Below, one piece after another: positions 1 through 6,994 of a stretch of 9,719 nucleotides of DNA. The position numbers were made by a program, and so were the translations under genes. How positions within the stretch are numbered: position 1 is the first letter of the stretch; each line of letters opens with the position of its first letter. This DNA is from CAYZQE01 sp964480635 (GTDB taxonomy: Bacteria; Pseudomonadota; Gammaproteobacteria; GCA-001735895), in the NCBI GenBank assembly GCA_964480635.1, contig CAYZQE010000090.1, positions 1-9,719 on the forward strand. Direction: 5' to 3'. The notes below the pieces were generated by a model that was not told the DNA's origin, made no database searches, and saw nothing but the letters and a program-made list of their open reading frames with translations.

Positions 1-53
1 AGAATGTTTTAGATAATCCTGGCATTGCTGATTACGCTGGGATTGCTAGCTAA
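1..53 (+). CDS. C-terminal end of an unidentified upstream gene (partial)
   Basis: Only one + strand frame stays open from the window edge to a plausible end. It reads from base 3 to a TAA at 51-53, giving the tail NVLDNPGIADYAGIAS. The other two frames stop within the first 16 bases. A strong intrinsic terminator begins 25 bp after the stop, which is what the end of a transcription unit should look like. Sixteen residues are too few to name the protein, and I do not recognise them. The next gene starts about 100 bp downstream, beyond the terminator, so it is probably transcribed separately. Confidence 0.45.
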   Translation, partial: NVLDNPGIADYAGIAS

Positions 54-78
54 GATAACTTTAAGCGGATAACCAATT

Positions 79-113
79 AAAGCGCTGCAAACATTTTGTA
101 GCGCTTTTTTTTT
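79..113 (+). terminator. Strong Rho-independent terminator
   Basis: A 13-bp stem pairs 79-91 with 95-107. It has one G-U pair (87/99), a GC-rich core GCGCT/AGCGC and a three-base loop CAT. The descending arm runs directly into nine T residues (105-113). This is a textbook intrinsic terminator for transcription arriving from the left, and it insulates the following peptidase gene. Confidence 0.93.
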
Positions 114-156
114 GCCCAAAATTTTCACCCATTGATAACTAATATAAAGACAATAT

Positions 157-984
157 ATGACATTAAATAAAATCAGTATTTACTTACTAAGCCTATTGTT
201 AGTAGGCTTTACTACACATAGCTTTGCCTTCCCAAAAGACTCTAGGGTACCCGGTGGGATAGCTATTATAGATTTAGGTGAAAATGTTTTAACACCAAAC
301 TTTACATTCCAAGGTAAAAAAGTAGCCACGCTGCTAAAAGATAATAAATGGACTCTCATTGTAGGCTTACCGCTCTCCTTACGTGAAAAAGAATATGTGG
401 TTCAGGGATTTTGGGGTAATCAAGATGCTTTATTTAAGCATTATATAAAGGTACGTGATAAAAAATATAAAACGCAAACTATTACGATTAAAAACAAACG
501 GAAAGTGAATCCATATGCCAGTGATATGGATCGTATTATTCGAGAAAAAGGCTTAAAGAATAAAGCACGTAAAACATTTACTGACACCACGCCTAATATA
601 AATTTCATTCAGCCTGTTCAAGGTATCTTAACCGGTAGTTATGGTAAGCGACGCATTTTTAATGGTCAAAAAAGGCGGCCACATAGTGGGATGGATATAG
701 CAGCGAATAAAGGAACCCCCGTTTTAGCTGCTGCTGCTGGTCATGTTATCCAAACAGGTGATTACTTTTTTAGTGGCAATATGATCTATATAGATCATGG
801 TCAAGGCTTAATTACGCTATATGCTCATTTGGACAAGATACTCGTTAAAGTGGGTGACATGGTTAAGCAAGGGGATGAGATTGGTTTAGTCGGCGCTACA
901 GGACGCGTTACGGGGCCACACTTACATTGGAGCGTAGGGTTGAATCAATCGTGGATTGATCCTTCCCTTTTTATAAAAAAATAA
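157..984 (+). CDS. Secreted M23 (LytM-type) zinc endopeptidase
   Basis: This 275-residue protein is a probable periplasmic peptidoglycan endopeptidase. Residues 1-24 form a signal peptide with a hydrophobic core at about 8-18 and a likely cleavage site after SFA (A24). Residues 25-100 form a small beta-rich N-terminal domain beginning near VPGGIAIIDL, a motif seen in a common gammaproteobacterial M23 subgroup. A basic linker (about 101-150) follows. The LytM domain spans about 155-270 and has all expected ligands: H176 and D180 in HSGMD, H224 in YAHL, and H255 and H257 in GPHLHW. An intact metal site argues for an active enzyme rather than an inactive EnvC/NlpD-like activator. No LysM, SH3 or coiled-coil region is visible. 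The start at 157 gives a complete signal peptide; the ribosome site is weak (AAAGA at 146-150). The gene converges on the yfaZ-like gene. The physiological substrate is inferred from the family. Confidence 0.9.
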   Translation: MTLNKISIYLLSLLLVGFTTHSFAFPKDSRVPGGIAIIDLGENVLTPNFTFQGKKVATLLKDNKWTLIVGLPLSLREKEYVVQGFWGNQDALFKHYIKVRDKKYKTQTITIKNKRKVNPYASDMDRIIREKGLKNKARKTFTDTTPNINFIQPVQGILTGSYGKRRIFNGQKRRPHSGMDIAANKGTPVLAAAAGHVIQTGDYFFSGNMIYIDHGQGLITLYAHLDKILVKVGDMVKQGDEIGLVGATGRVTGPHLHWSVGLNQSWIDPSLFIKK

Positions 985-1005
985 TATGACACTACATTAA
1001 CTGAC

Positions 1006-1054
1006 TGTTGCACAACAAATTAATGACATCATTTGATGTTTAAAATTAAACATC
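1006..1054. repeat. Cluster of inverted repeats in convergent spacer
   Basis: The 135-bp spacer between the convergent peptidase and yfaZ-like genes holds three short inverted repeats. TGTTG/CAACA lies at 1006-1017. ACATCA/TGATGT lies at 1026-1039. The longest is a perfect 9-bp repeat GATGTTTAA-AA-TTAAACATC at 1035-1054. The last two share GATGT and could form only one at a time. None is followed by a T tract on either strand, so this is not a classical terminator. It may still act as a bidirectional transcript end or an mRNA 3' end stabiliser. Confidence 0.4.
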
Positions 1055-1119
1055 GTCTTCTCCACTATTGAGCCATATTTTTAAGTGAAGATAATTCAGC
1101 CAAGACAATAATACCTAAA

Positions 1120-1686
1120 CTAAAAGGTCAATCTAACGCCAAAATGAATATTGTTGTCGTCGATACGGTAATTAGACACTTTATCAGTATCTATATTAAA
1201 ACGACGATAACCCATAAACATAACTGTTTGAGGCATAATTTCTATTTGAGCACCAACATTAATATCAGTTATCTCCTTAGAATCAGAAAAACTAGTGATC
1301 TTGGGCGCAATAAAAACATTCGCGTAAACTGTAATAGGCATAGTTGCTGGTATCACGTAACGTATAGAGCCACCAATGGCTATAGCTAAAATATTTTCAT
1401 TTAACTCATCAAGCTGCCCAATAAAACCTTTGACACCAACACCTAATGTTAAAGGTGTGTTTTTATCAGCTTGGCGAATTGATAGAATTTCAGCTTGAAC
1501 CATGACATCATTGATATCGTTATATAACAAACGAACAGCCAAGTCTGAGCCACCCCAGCCAACAACACTGGAATCAGAATAAAGAGAAAATTGAGCGGTT
1601 TCAGAGCTCAATAAAACCTCAAAATCATTCGCATTTGAGCTGGTGCTAAAAAGAAAAATAGCGAGAAAAGGTAAAGCTTTATTCAT
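1120..1686 (-). CDS. YfaZ-like outer-membrane beta-barrel protein
   Basis: This 188-residue protein resembles the YfaZ family of small outer-membrane proteins. Residues 1-19 form a signal peptide with cleavage likely after SSNA. The mature part consists of alternating amphipathic strands rich in G, S and aromatic residues, such as the stretches near GWGGSDLAVRLLY, LGVGVKGFIGQL and NVGAQIEI. The chain ends in VRLTF, with the C-terminal phenylalanine expected of a BAM-recognised barrel strand. Its length suits the family, which is about 180 residues. The molecular role of YfaZ proteins is not established, so no transport or enzymatic role is assigned. The gene is last in the leftward block, 61 bp after the ParA-type gene. 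No clear Shine-Dalgarno precedes the ATG. A 7-bp hairpin (1700-1719) lies in the 5' leader. Confidence 0.75.
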   Translation of the reverse strand: MNKALPFLAIFLFSTSSNANDFEVLLSSETAQFSLYSDSSVVGWGGSDLAVRLLYNDINDVMVQAEILSIRQADKNTPLTLGVGVKGFIGQLDELNENILAIAIGGSIRYVIPATMPITVYANVFIAPKITSFSDSKEITDINVGAQIEIMPQTVMFMGYRRFNIDTDKVSNYRIDDNNIHFGVRLTF

Positions 1687-1699
1687 AATAAATTAAGAG

Positions 1700-1719
1700 T
1701 GGTTTAGGGCATTAAACCA
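1700..1719 (-). repeat. Small hairpin between parA-like and yfaZ-like genes
   Basis: TGGTTTA (1700-1706) pairs perfectly with TAAACCA (1713-1719) around a six-base loop. It sits about 13 bp upstream of the yfaZ-like start and 29 bp after the ParA-type stop. There is no T tract on the minus strand, so it is at best a weak terminator or leader structure. A TATGAT hexamer just upstream (1721-1726, minus) could be a -10 element for yfaZ, but I found no convincing -35. Confidence 0.3.
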
Positions 1720-1747
1720 TATCATAATTTGTAAAATATAACCCCTT

Positions 1748-2464
1748 TTATGAGATGTTCTGTGACTTAATAGGTATAGGGACAACACTGTTTTTTATCG
1801 TGTGTTTTTCACACCAACGAAACACTGGGTGCCATTGATGTTTATCTTTTTCAACACGTGAAGTTTTTAAATCACTGATCCCTATTCCCATTTCATAAGC
1901 CCTAGAATAAAGCTGCGTATCTCTTAAACTGGTAATAAACGGTATTTTTAGTGCAAATAAAAATTGCTCTAAATCAAAATAGCTCTTAGTTTTTTTCTTC
2001 ACTCTATTGGCGACAACCGCAATATTTATATTTTTATCTTTAAACACTTTTTGCTGTGTTAATAAATGAATAAATTTCTCAGCTGCGGTGATATCAATGG
2101 GAGATGCCATGACTGGAATAATCAAATGATCGTTTGATTTGAGCATGGCACATAATTCATTAACTGACGTACCGGCTGGCGTATCAATAACGACTCTATC
2201 AGTATCTTCTGGAACACGTAGCATCCAAGAACGTGTATGGTGGTGGTCATAACTCTTAAAAGCAGGTACACCTTCGATCTGCCCTTTTTTATTTAAAACC
2301 TCTTGTTGTTGACGTAGACGCAGCCATTCTAAACTTGACTCTTGGTCATCATAATCAAACAGCCTAACTTTTAAGCCTTTAGATGAATAAAAGGCGCAAA
2401 TATTGGTGGATAAAGTCGTTTTTCCACACCCCCCTTTTGCATTAGCAACAACAATTCTATGCAT
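1748..2464 (-). CDS. Orphan ParA/MinD-family P-loop ATPase
   Basis: This 238-residue soluble protein has the ParA/MinD ATPase fold. The deviant Walker A motif is KGGCGKTT at residues 10-17 and carries the signature lysine K10, which favours a nucleotide-sandwich dimer. A' is DYDDQ at 37-41, and Walker B lies in VVIDTPAG with D94. A histidine-rich patch, DHHH, lies at 73-76. There is no N-terminal helix-turn-helix, so it resembles short ParA/McdA-type proteins rather than autorepressing plasmid ParA. It also lacks a MinD-like C-terminal amphipathic membrane helix. No ParB gene or obvious parS site lies nearby, so its cargo is unknown; chromosome, plasmid or protein-complex positioning are all possible. 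The gene follows rarA by 102 bp and precedes yfaZ by 61 bp. The ATG gives an N-terminus ending exactly at the P-loop strand, but no Shine-Dalgarno is evident. The family is certain; the function is not. Confidence 0.85.
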   Translation of the reverse strand: MHRIVVANAKGGCGKTTLSTNICAFYSSKGLKVRLFDYDDQESSLEWLRLRQQQEVLNKKGQIEGVPAFKSYDHHHTRSWMLRVPEDTDRVVIDTPAGTSVNELCAMLKSNDHLIIPVMASPIDITAAEKFIHLLTQQKVFKDKNINIAVVANRVKKKTKSYFDLEQFLFALKIPFITSLRDTQLYSRAYEMGIGISDLKTSRVEKDKHQWHPVFRWCEKHTIKNSVVPIPIKSQNIS

Positions 2465-2495
2465 GATATTTATATTTTATTTGAATTAACTTGCA

Positions 2496-2527
2496 CTTAT
2501 AGCAGTTATTGAATAAATATTCTAGCA
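2496..2527 (-). promoter_or_regulatory. Candidate promoter of the ParA-type gene
   Basis: Two extended -10 motifs read on the minus strand in the 102-bp gap after rarA: TGCTATAAG (2496-2504) and TGCTAGAAT (2519-2527). Each has the TGn extension that can replace a -35 box. Neither has a good -35 at 16-18 bp. They lie about 30 and 55 bp upstream of the ATG. They suggest that the ParA-type gene can be transcribed independently of ftsK-lolA-rarA. Confidence 0.3.
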
Positions 2528-2566
2528 AAGTCAGCTATCTTATTGATTTTTAACTTACGGCAGGCG

Positions 2567-3832
2567 TTAATACTTTTTATTGTTGCTCCATAACTGTGAA
2601 AGTCTATTTTTAATGTTTTTTTCAACACCAACATCTTTGGGGTTATAAAACTGCGGAGTATCTAGGGGGCTATATTGCTGCTCAACCCAACCATGATCAA
2701 ATGAATGAGGGTATTGGTATTTTAGTGGGTGATTTTTGGCAGGAAAGTTCTTCAAATGCTCAGGGACCTGTAAGGTTTTATTCGTTTTAACATAATCTAA
2801 CGCTGCATTGATTGCTTTATAGGCGGCATTACTTTTTACGGTACTGGCAAGATAAGTCGTCGCTTGGGCTAAGGTTATTCTCGCTTCTGGCATTCCAATT
2901 TGAGAAACGACATTAAGTGCATTATTCGCCATGGTTAATCCATTAATGTCTGCATTACCAACATCCTCTGATGCAAATATCACTAAACGTCTCGCTATAA
3001 AGACGGGGTCTTCCCCTCCATCAAGCATAACGGCTAACCATAAAATTGCGGCATCTGGGTCAGAGCCTCTCATGCTTTTTATATAGGCTGAAATGACATC
3101 ATAGTGACGGTCTTTATTTCTGTCATAGGCTCTCGAATTTTCGATCATTAATGTTTTAAGTATCGCTATCGAATATTCATCAGAATTTTGCAAATTAACG
3201 GCTAATTCAAGATTACCTAGAGCCTTTCTTGCATCACCGCCAGAAAACTCAGCCATTAGCTCTATTTCTGATTGAGAAAAATTTAACGCTAATTGTTTAG
3301 CTGCAATAGAAATTATCTGGATCGATTTATTATATTCTAAAGGCTTTAGTTCAATAATTTTTGTTCTTGATAGAAGCGCTCGATTAATACTACTTCGAGG
3401 GTTTTCAGTGGTTGCGCCAATTAAAATAAACTGCCCACTTTCGACATGCGGCAATAAGGCATCTTGTTGCGCCTTATTAAAACGATGAATTTCATCTATA
3501 AAAATAACCGGCGTTTTATGATGTTGTTGTAAGCAGTCTTGCGTTGATTGAAATAATTTTTTTAGTTCTGCAACACCTGATAAAACAGCCGAAAATGTAA
3601 ACAATTCAATATCATCTTTTTGACAAATTACATGAGCTAAAGCTGTTTTCCCAGACCCTGGTGGGCCAAAAATTATCATGCTTTGAGGAATGTCTAATTT
3701 TAAAAAAGGATACTGAGTTTCTAATTCATCAATCCCAATATATTGAGCACGATTTTTGGGGCGCAAACGATATGCTAGAGGTGATAAACTACTATCCACT
3801 TCTTCATTGGCTAAAAGAGAATATTGCACCAT
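2567..3832 (-). CDS. rarA: Replication-associated recombination protein A (RarA/MgsA AAA+ ATPase)
   Basis: RarA is a cytoplasmic AAA+ ATPase, related to clamp-loader ATPases and eukaryotic WRNIP1. It acts at stalled replication forks and single-stranded gaps. The 421 residues match the bacterial family. Visible motifs are Walker A GPPGSGKT (56-63), Walker B VIFIDEIH with D113 and E114, the HRFNKAQQDALLP segment typical of the family (116-128), sensor 1 GATTENP (139-145), arginine finger R156 in LLSRT, and sensor 2 R202 in GGDAR. The C-terminal part (about 240-421), with DGGEDPVFIARRL and SEDVGNAD, is the family's tetramerisation domain. There is no N-terminal ubiquitin-binding zinc finger. 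The gene begins 29 bp after lolA and is probably translated from the ftsK-lolA-rarA message; only a weak GAG-type ribosome site precedes the ATG. In E. coli serS follows at this position; here a ParA-type gene does. Confidence 0.95.
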   Translation of the reverse strand: MVQYSLLANEEVDSSLSPLAYRLRPKNRAQYIGIDELETQYPFLKLDIPQSMIIFGPPGSGKTALAHVICQKDDIELFTFSAVLSGVAELKKLFQSTQDCLQQHHKTPVIFIDEIHRFNKAQQDALLPHVESGQFILIGATTENPRSSINRALLSRTKIIELKPLEYNKSIQIISIAAKQLALNFSQSEIELMAEFSGGDARKALGNLELAVNLQNSDEYSIAILKTLMIENSRAYDRNKDRHYDVISAYIKSMRGSDPDAAILWLAVMLDGGEDPVFIARRLVIFASEDVGNADINGLTMANNALNVVSQIGMPEARITLAQATTYLASTVKSNAAYKAINAALDYVKTNKTLQVPEHLKNFPAKNHPLKYQYPHSFDHGWVEQQYSPLDTPQFYNPKDVGVEKNIKNRLSQLWSNNKKY

Positions 3833-3861
3833 GTTACCAGCTCGCGAAAAAGGATACGTGC

Positions 3862-4485
3862 CTACTGCCCACTGTAAACATCAATATCAGGGGTTACTTC
3901 AAACATAAAGGTGGCAGGGTTATGAATGACATCGTAACGATGCGCTTTAAACGCAATTTGTGTGCTTTGTCCAAAGGTGTCGCGTAAATCCATCGCCATA
4001 ATTTCATTATCTTTTAGGCCAAAGTATAAACGGTCAAATTGACCATTGTCGGTTTTTGGCGTTAATTCAACCCAATATAAAAATTTCTTTTGGCCTATTT
4101 CGTTAATGTTAAAATCAGCGGCTAAGGTCTTTGAGTTCATTAATACCATAATGGGTGTTTTACCAATCGCATCATCCATCGGTTTCACACTGGCTTGTTT
4201 TAAATCAACGTCGTACACCCATATTTCTTCACCATCTGCAATAATTTGTTGCTCGTAAGGTGTTTTATACGTCCAATTAAACTTTTTAGGTCGTTGAATG
4301 GCAAGGCTACCTGTCGACTGTTGAATTACCTGATTATTGTCATTAATCACGGTCTGTTCAAAACTAACGTGTACACTGTCGAGCGTCTTTAAAGCCGCGT
4401 TTAATCGTTGTTGGGCTATCTCAGTCGAGCTTTGCGCTATTGATATAAAGCTTATTAAACATAAAGTTAACGTCAATTTTATCAT
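3862..4485 (-). CDS. lolA: Outer-membrane lipoprotein carrier protein LolA
   Basis: LolA is the periplasmic chaperone that takes lipoproteins released by the LolCDE transporter and hands them to LolB at the outer membrane. The 207 residues match the family. A signal peptide (about 1-19 or 20, with hydrophobic LTLTLCLISFISIA) precedes the mature open-barrel domain. Hallmarks include VSFEQTV (40-46), the conserved stretch RPKKFNWTYKTP (65-76) followed by DGEEIWVYD (84-92), and the strand LYFGLKDNEIMAMDL (153-167), which fits the lipid-binding half-barrel. The chain ends in FEVTPDIDVYSG. LolA has no catalytic residues. The gene sits 25 bp behind ftsK and 29 bp ahead of rarA, an order conserved in gammaproteobacteria. 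It has a clear ribosome site (AGGA), so it is well set for translation from the ftsK transcript. Confidence 0.94.
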   Translation of the reverse strand: MIKLTLTLCLISFISIAQSSTEIAQQRLNAALKTLDSVHVSFEQTVINDNNQVIQQSTGSLAIQRPKKFNWTYKTPYEQQIIADGEEIWVYDVDLKQASVKPMDDAIGKTPIMVLMNSKTLAADFNINEIGQKKFLYWVELTPKTDNGQFDRLYFGLKDNEIMAMDLRDTFGQSTQIAFKAHRYDVIHNPATFMFEVTPDIDVYSGQ

Positions 4486-4492
4486 ATTGAAT

Positions 4493-4496
4493 TCCT
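4493..4496 (-). promoter_or_regulatory. Ribosome binding site of lolA
   Basis: On the minus strand AGGA lies 7 bases before the lolA ATG, inside the 25-bp ftsK-lolA gap. It fixes the ATG at 4485 as the start and is one of only two convincing Shine-Dalgarno sequences in this window. Confidence 0.75.
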
Positions 4497-4510
4497 GAAA
4501 TTAAAATAAT

Positions 4511-6835
4511 TTAGTTATCTATTAAGGGTGCAGGAGGCGCTAACACTTCCCTTGAGCCACCATTTTGCACCGGCGTGACGACACCCGTTGCTTCCATTTC
4601 TTCTACAATTCTTGCCGCACGGTTATAGCCAATTTTCAAACGCCGCTGAATATAAGAAATGGATGCTTTTCGTGTTTCAGTCACAATGGCAACCGCTTCA
4701 TCATATAGCGGGTCTGCATCTCCCCCACTTGAGTCTTTACCATTTTCACCTGGTAATAAAGTTTCGACCTGCTCTGCTAAGACATCTTCAATGTAATTTG
4801 GTTTCCCACGTTTTTTCACATCGGCTACAACCTTATGCACTTCATGGTCATCGACAAATGCGCCATGAATACGATCTGGAATGCTGGTGCCTGGTGGTAA
4901 ATAAAGCATATCACCGTGGCCTAATAACTGTTCAGCACCCATTTGGTCAAGTATTGTTCTAGAATCAATTTTGGATGACACCTGAAAGGCAATGCGCGTT
5001 GGAATATTTGATTTTATGAGACCGGTGATAACATCGACGGATGGTCTTTGTGTCGCTAAAATTAAATGCAACCCCGCTGCACGAGCCTTTTGAGCTAATC
5101 GAGCGATTAATTCTTCTACCTTTTTGCCGACCACCATCATCATATCGGCAAACTCATCGACTACGATAACGATATAGGGCATGTGCTCTAAAAGATCACC
5201 TTCAGTTTTGGCAAATTCTTGTTCTGCATTAAAAAAAGGGTCTCGATAAGGCTGCCCATTAGCATCCACCTCTTTTATCTTTTTGTTATAACCGGAGATA
5301 TTTCGCACGCCAAGAGCAGCCATTAGCTTATAGCGACGCTCCATTTCTGCAACGCACCAACGTAAGCCATTAGCGGCTTCTTTCATATCGGTCACGACCG
5401 GAGCTATTAAATGAGGAATGCCTTCGTACACATTGAGCTCAAGCATTTTAGGGTCGATTAACAATAAACGTACTTGGTCTGGCGTGGATTTATAAAGCAA
5501 ACTTAATATCATAGCGTTAATGCCGACTGATTTACCAGAGCCTGTCGTACCTGCCACTAATAAATGCGGCATTTTGGCTAAATCAGCCACACTGGGCAAA
5601 CCGCTGATATCCTTACCTAATGCCATAGTTAACGGCGAATTCGAATTATCAAATTGTTGAGAACTAATGATTTCACTTAAAAATACCATTTCGCGTTGTT
5701 CGTTTGGTATCTCTATACCCATCACTGGTTTGCCCGGAATGACCTCAACAACACGTACCGCCATAACCGATAATGAACGCGCTAAATCTTTTGCTAAATT
5801 CGCAATTTGACTCACTTTAACGCCAGCGGCTGGTAAAATCTCAAATCGAGTTATGACAGGCCCTGGTAATACAGACTGCACTTCAACCTCAATACCGAAA
5901 TCTTGCAACTTAAGCTCTAACTGACGTGACATCGCCTCTAATGCTGCATCACTATAACCTTCCACATTATTGTGTGGTTCATCTAATAAATTTATGGGTG
6001 GCATTCCCTCTTTACAAATATCGTCGCTAGCAAACAAAGAGATTTGTTTTTCTTTTTGCACACGATCGCTTTGTTCAACTTGTTGCACCACCGGCTCTAT
6101 TCGAACGGGCCTTTTACTTTCGATTATTTTCTTTTTTTCTAAAAAATCTAGTTCGCGTTGCTGCATCATTACTCTGCCAGCACGGCGGTCTTTATAAAGG
6201 TCATAACGTTCAATAAAAAACGAGACCATTTGAATGGTTTTTAAACCGACATAATCTACAAGCTTTAGCCATGACATGCCCGTAAACAATGTGATGCCAC
6301 CTAAAAATATCGCTAAATGAAAAACAGTAGCACCTAAAAAACCAAGGTTTTCAGCAAATCCGTACCCCGTTACTTGGCCTAAAATACCGCCTGCATCGGA
6401 CGGTAGCATTTGATTGCTAACACTAAAATGCAATGATGCTAAGGCACTGCCAGAAAACATGATGAGAATAAAACCCACCCAACGAATTATTAACAGTTGT
6501 CGGCGATATTCAGATTTTGTTTTATGTGTTTTTACTAAAATCAGCCCGTTATAAAACACCATCACTGGCAACATAAAGCCTAGAACACCAAAGAGGTAAA
6601 AAATTAAATCGGCTAACCAAGCTCCGGCTAAGCCACCATAATTTTCAATACTTTGGTTAGAGCCAGAATGTGACCAAGCTGGGTCATTAAAATCATAGCT
6701 AAACATAGAAACAAATAGATACGTTGCTAGTGCAAAAGACAGTAACATCCCGACTTCTTGCAGACGATATTGAAATTGAGCTGTATCAATTGTTTTTGAG
6801 CCTGATTTATCTTTTTTTATATTTGCTTGAGCCAA
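4511..6835 (-). CDS. ftsK: DNA translocase FtsK
   Basis: FtsK is the septal, ATP-driven double-stranded DNA pump that moves chromosome termini to XerCD/dif and couples segregation to division. The 774 residues comprise a membrane domain with about four transmembrane segments (roughly 29-46, 70-96, 113-136, 165-188) and a short charged linker (about 190-285, rich in E, K and Q). The alpha/beta motor domain follows, with Walker A GTTGSGKS (429-436) and Walker B IVIVVDEFAD (D560, E561). The C-terminal winged-helix gamma domain (about 708-770) contains KASISYIQRRLKIGYNRAARI and is expected to read KOPS and contact XerD. It lacks the very long linker of the 1,329-residue E. coli protein, as in many compact FtsKs. 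The start is TTG at 6833-6835: an in-frame stop lies 6 bases upstream (6842-6844) and the first internal ATG, codon 30, would cut into the first membrane helix. No strong Shine-Dalgarno is visible. Confidence 0.96.
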   Translation of the reverse strand: MAQANIKKDKSGSKTIDTAQFQYRLQEVGMLLSFALATYLFVSMFSYDFNDPAWSHSGSNQSIENYGGLAGAWLADLIFYLFGVLGFMLPVMVFYNGLILVKTHKTKSEYRRQLLIIRWVGFILIMFSGSALASLHFSVSNQMLPSDAGGILGQVTGYGFAENLGFLGATVFHLAIFLGGITLFTGMSWLKLVDYVGLKTIQMVSFFIERYDLYKDRRAGRVMMQQRELDFLEKKKIIESKRPVRIEPVVQQVEQSDRVQKEKQISLFASDDICKEGMPPINLLDEPHNNVEGYSDAALEAMSRQLELKLQDFGIEVEVQSVLPGPVITRFEILPAAGVKVSQIANLAKDLARSLSVMAVRVVEVIPGKPVMGIEIPNEQREMVFLSEIISSQQFDNSNSPLTMALGKDISGLPSVADLAKMPHLLVAGTTGSGKSVGINAMILSLLYKSTPDQVRLLLIDPKMLELNVYEGIPHLIAPVVTDMKEAANGLRWCVAEMERRYKLMAALGVRNISGYNKKIKEVDANGQPYRDPFFNAEQEFAKTEGDLLEHMPYIVIVVDEFADMMMVVGKKVEELIARLAQKARAAGLHLILATQRPSVDVITGLIKSNIPTRIAFQVSSKIDSRTILDQMGAEQLLGHGDMLYLPPGTSIPDRIHGAFVDDHEVHKVVADVKKRGKPNYIEDVLAEQVETLLPGENGKDSSGGDADPLYDEAVAIVTETRKASISYIQRRLKIGYNRAARIVEEMEATGVVTPVQNGGSREVLAPPAPLIDN

Positions 6836-6905
6836 AATATTTTATCTTATAAGTTTTTGCTATTTTAACTCATAAGAATCAATACATGAAATGCAATTTC
6901 ACACA

Positions 6906-6934
6906 TTCTAAATGCATTTAAAATCACTTATACT
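6906..6934 (+). promoter_or_regulatory. Candidate trxB promoter with central 12-bp palindrome
   Basis: A good -10 hexamer TATACT (6929-6934) has a poor -35, TTCTAA (6906-6911), at 17-bp spacing. The spacer holds the perfect 12-bp palindrome TAAATGCATTTA (6909-6920). A related near-palindrome, GAAATGCAATTTC, lies about 20 bp to the left, so AAATGCA occurs twice. This could be an operator shared by the divergent ftsK and trxB genes. A second possible -10, TATATT (6969-6974), lies closer to trxB. I saw no LexA-type CTGT-N8-ACAG box in this spacer. Confidence 0.35.
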
Positions 6935-6984
6935 TTATTGAATTTTACGGGCATTACCCCATCTACACTATATTAAAAATTAAT

Positions 6985-6988
6985 AGGA
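6985..6988 (+). promoter_or_regulatory. Ribosome binding site of trxB
   Basis: AGGA ends 6 bases before the ATG at 6995, an ideal spacing, and confirms that start codon. Confidence 0.8.
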
Positions 6989-6994
6989 CATTTC

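Noticed and set aside
986..996. An 11-bp word ATGACACTACA shared by 986-996 and the 9359-9369 region.
   Set aside because: The flanks do not match, so it is probably coincidence rather than a direct repeat.
3661..3987. A 108-codon + strand frame opposite rarA and lolA.
   Set aside because: It is antisense to two strongly conserved genes and spans their junction; its protein resembles nothing known to me.
4588..4962. A 124-codon + strand frame opposite the ftsK gamma and motor domains.
   Set aside because: The ftsK reading is unambiguous; the opposite frame is a composition shadow.
6836..6994. LexA (SOS) box upstream of ftsK, as known in E. coli.
   Set aside because: No CTGT-N8-ACAG or close variant is visible on either strand in the spacer.
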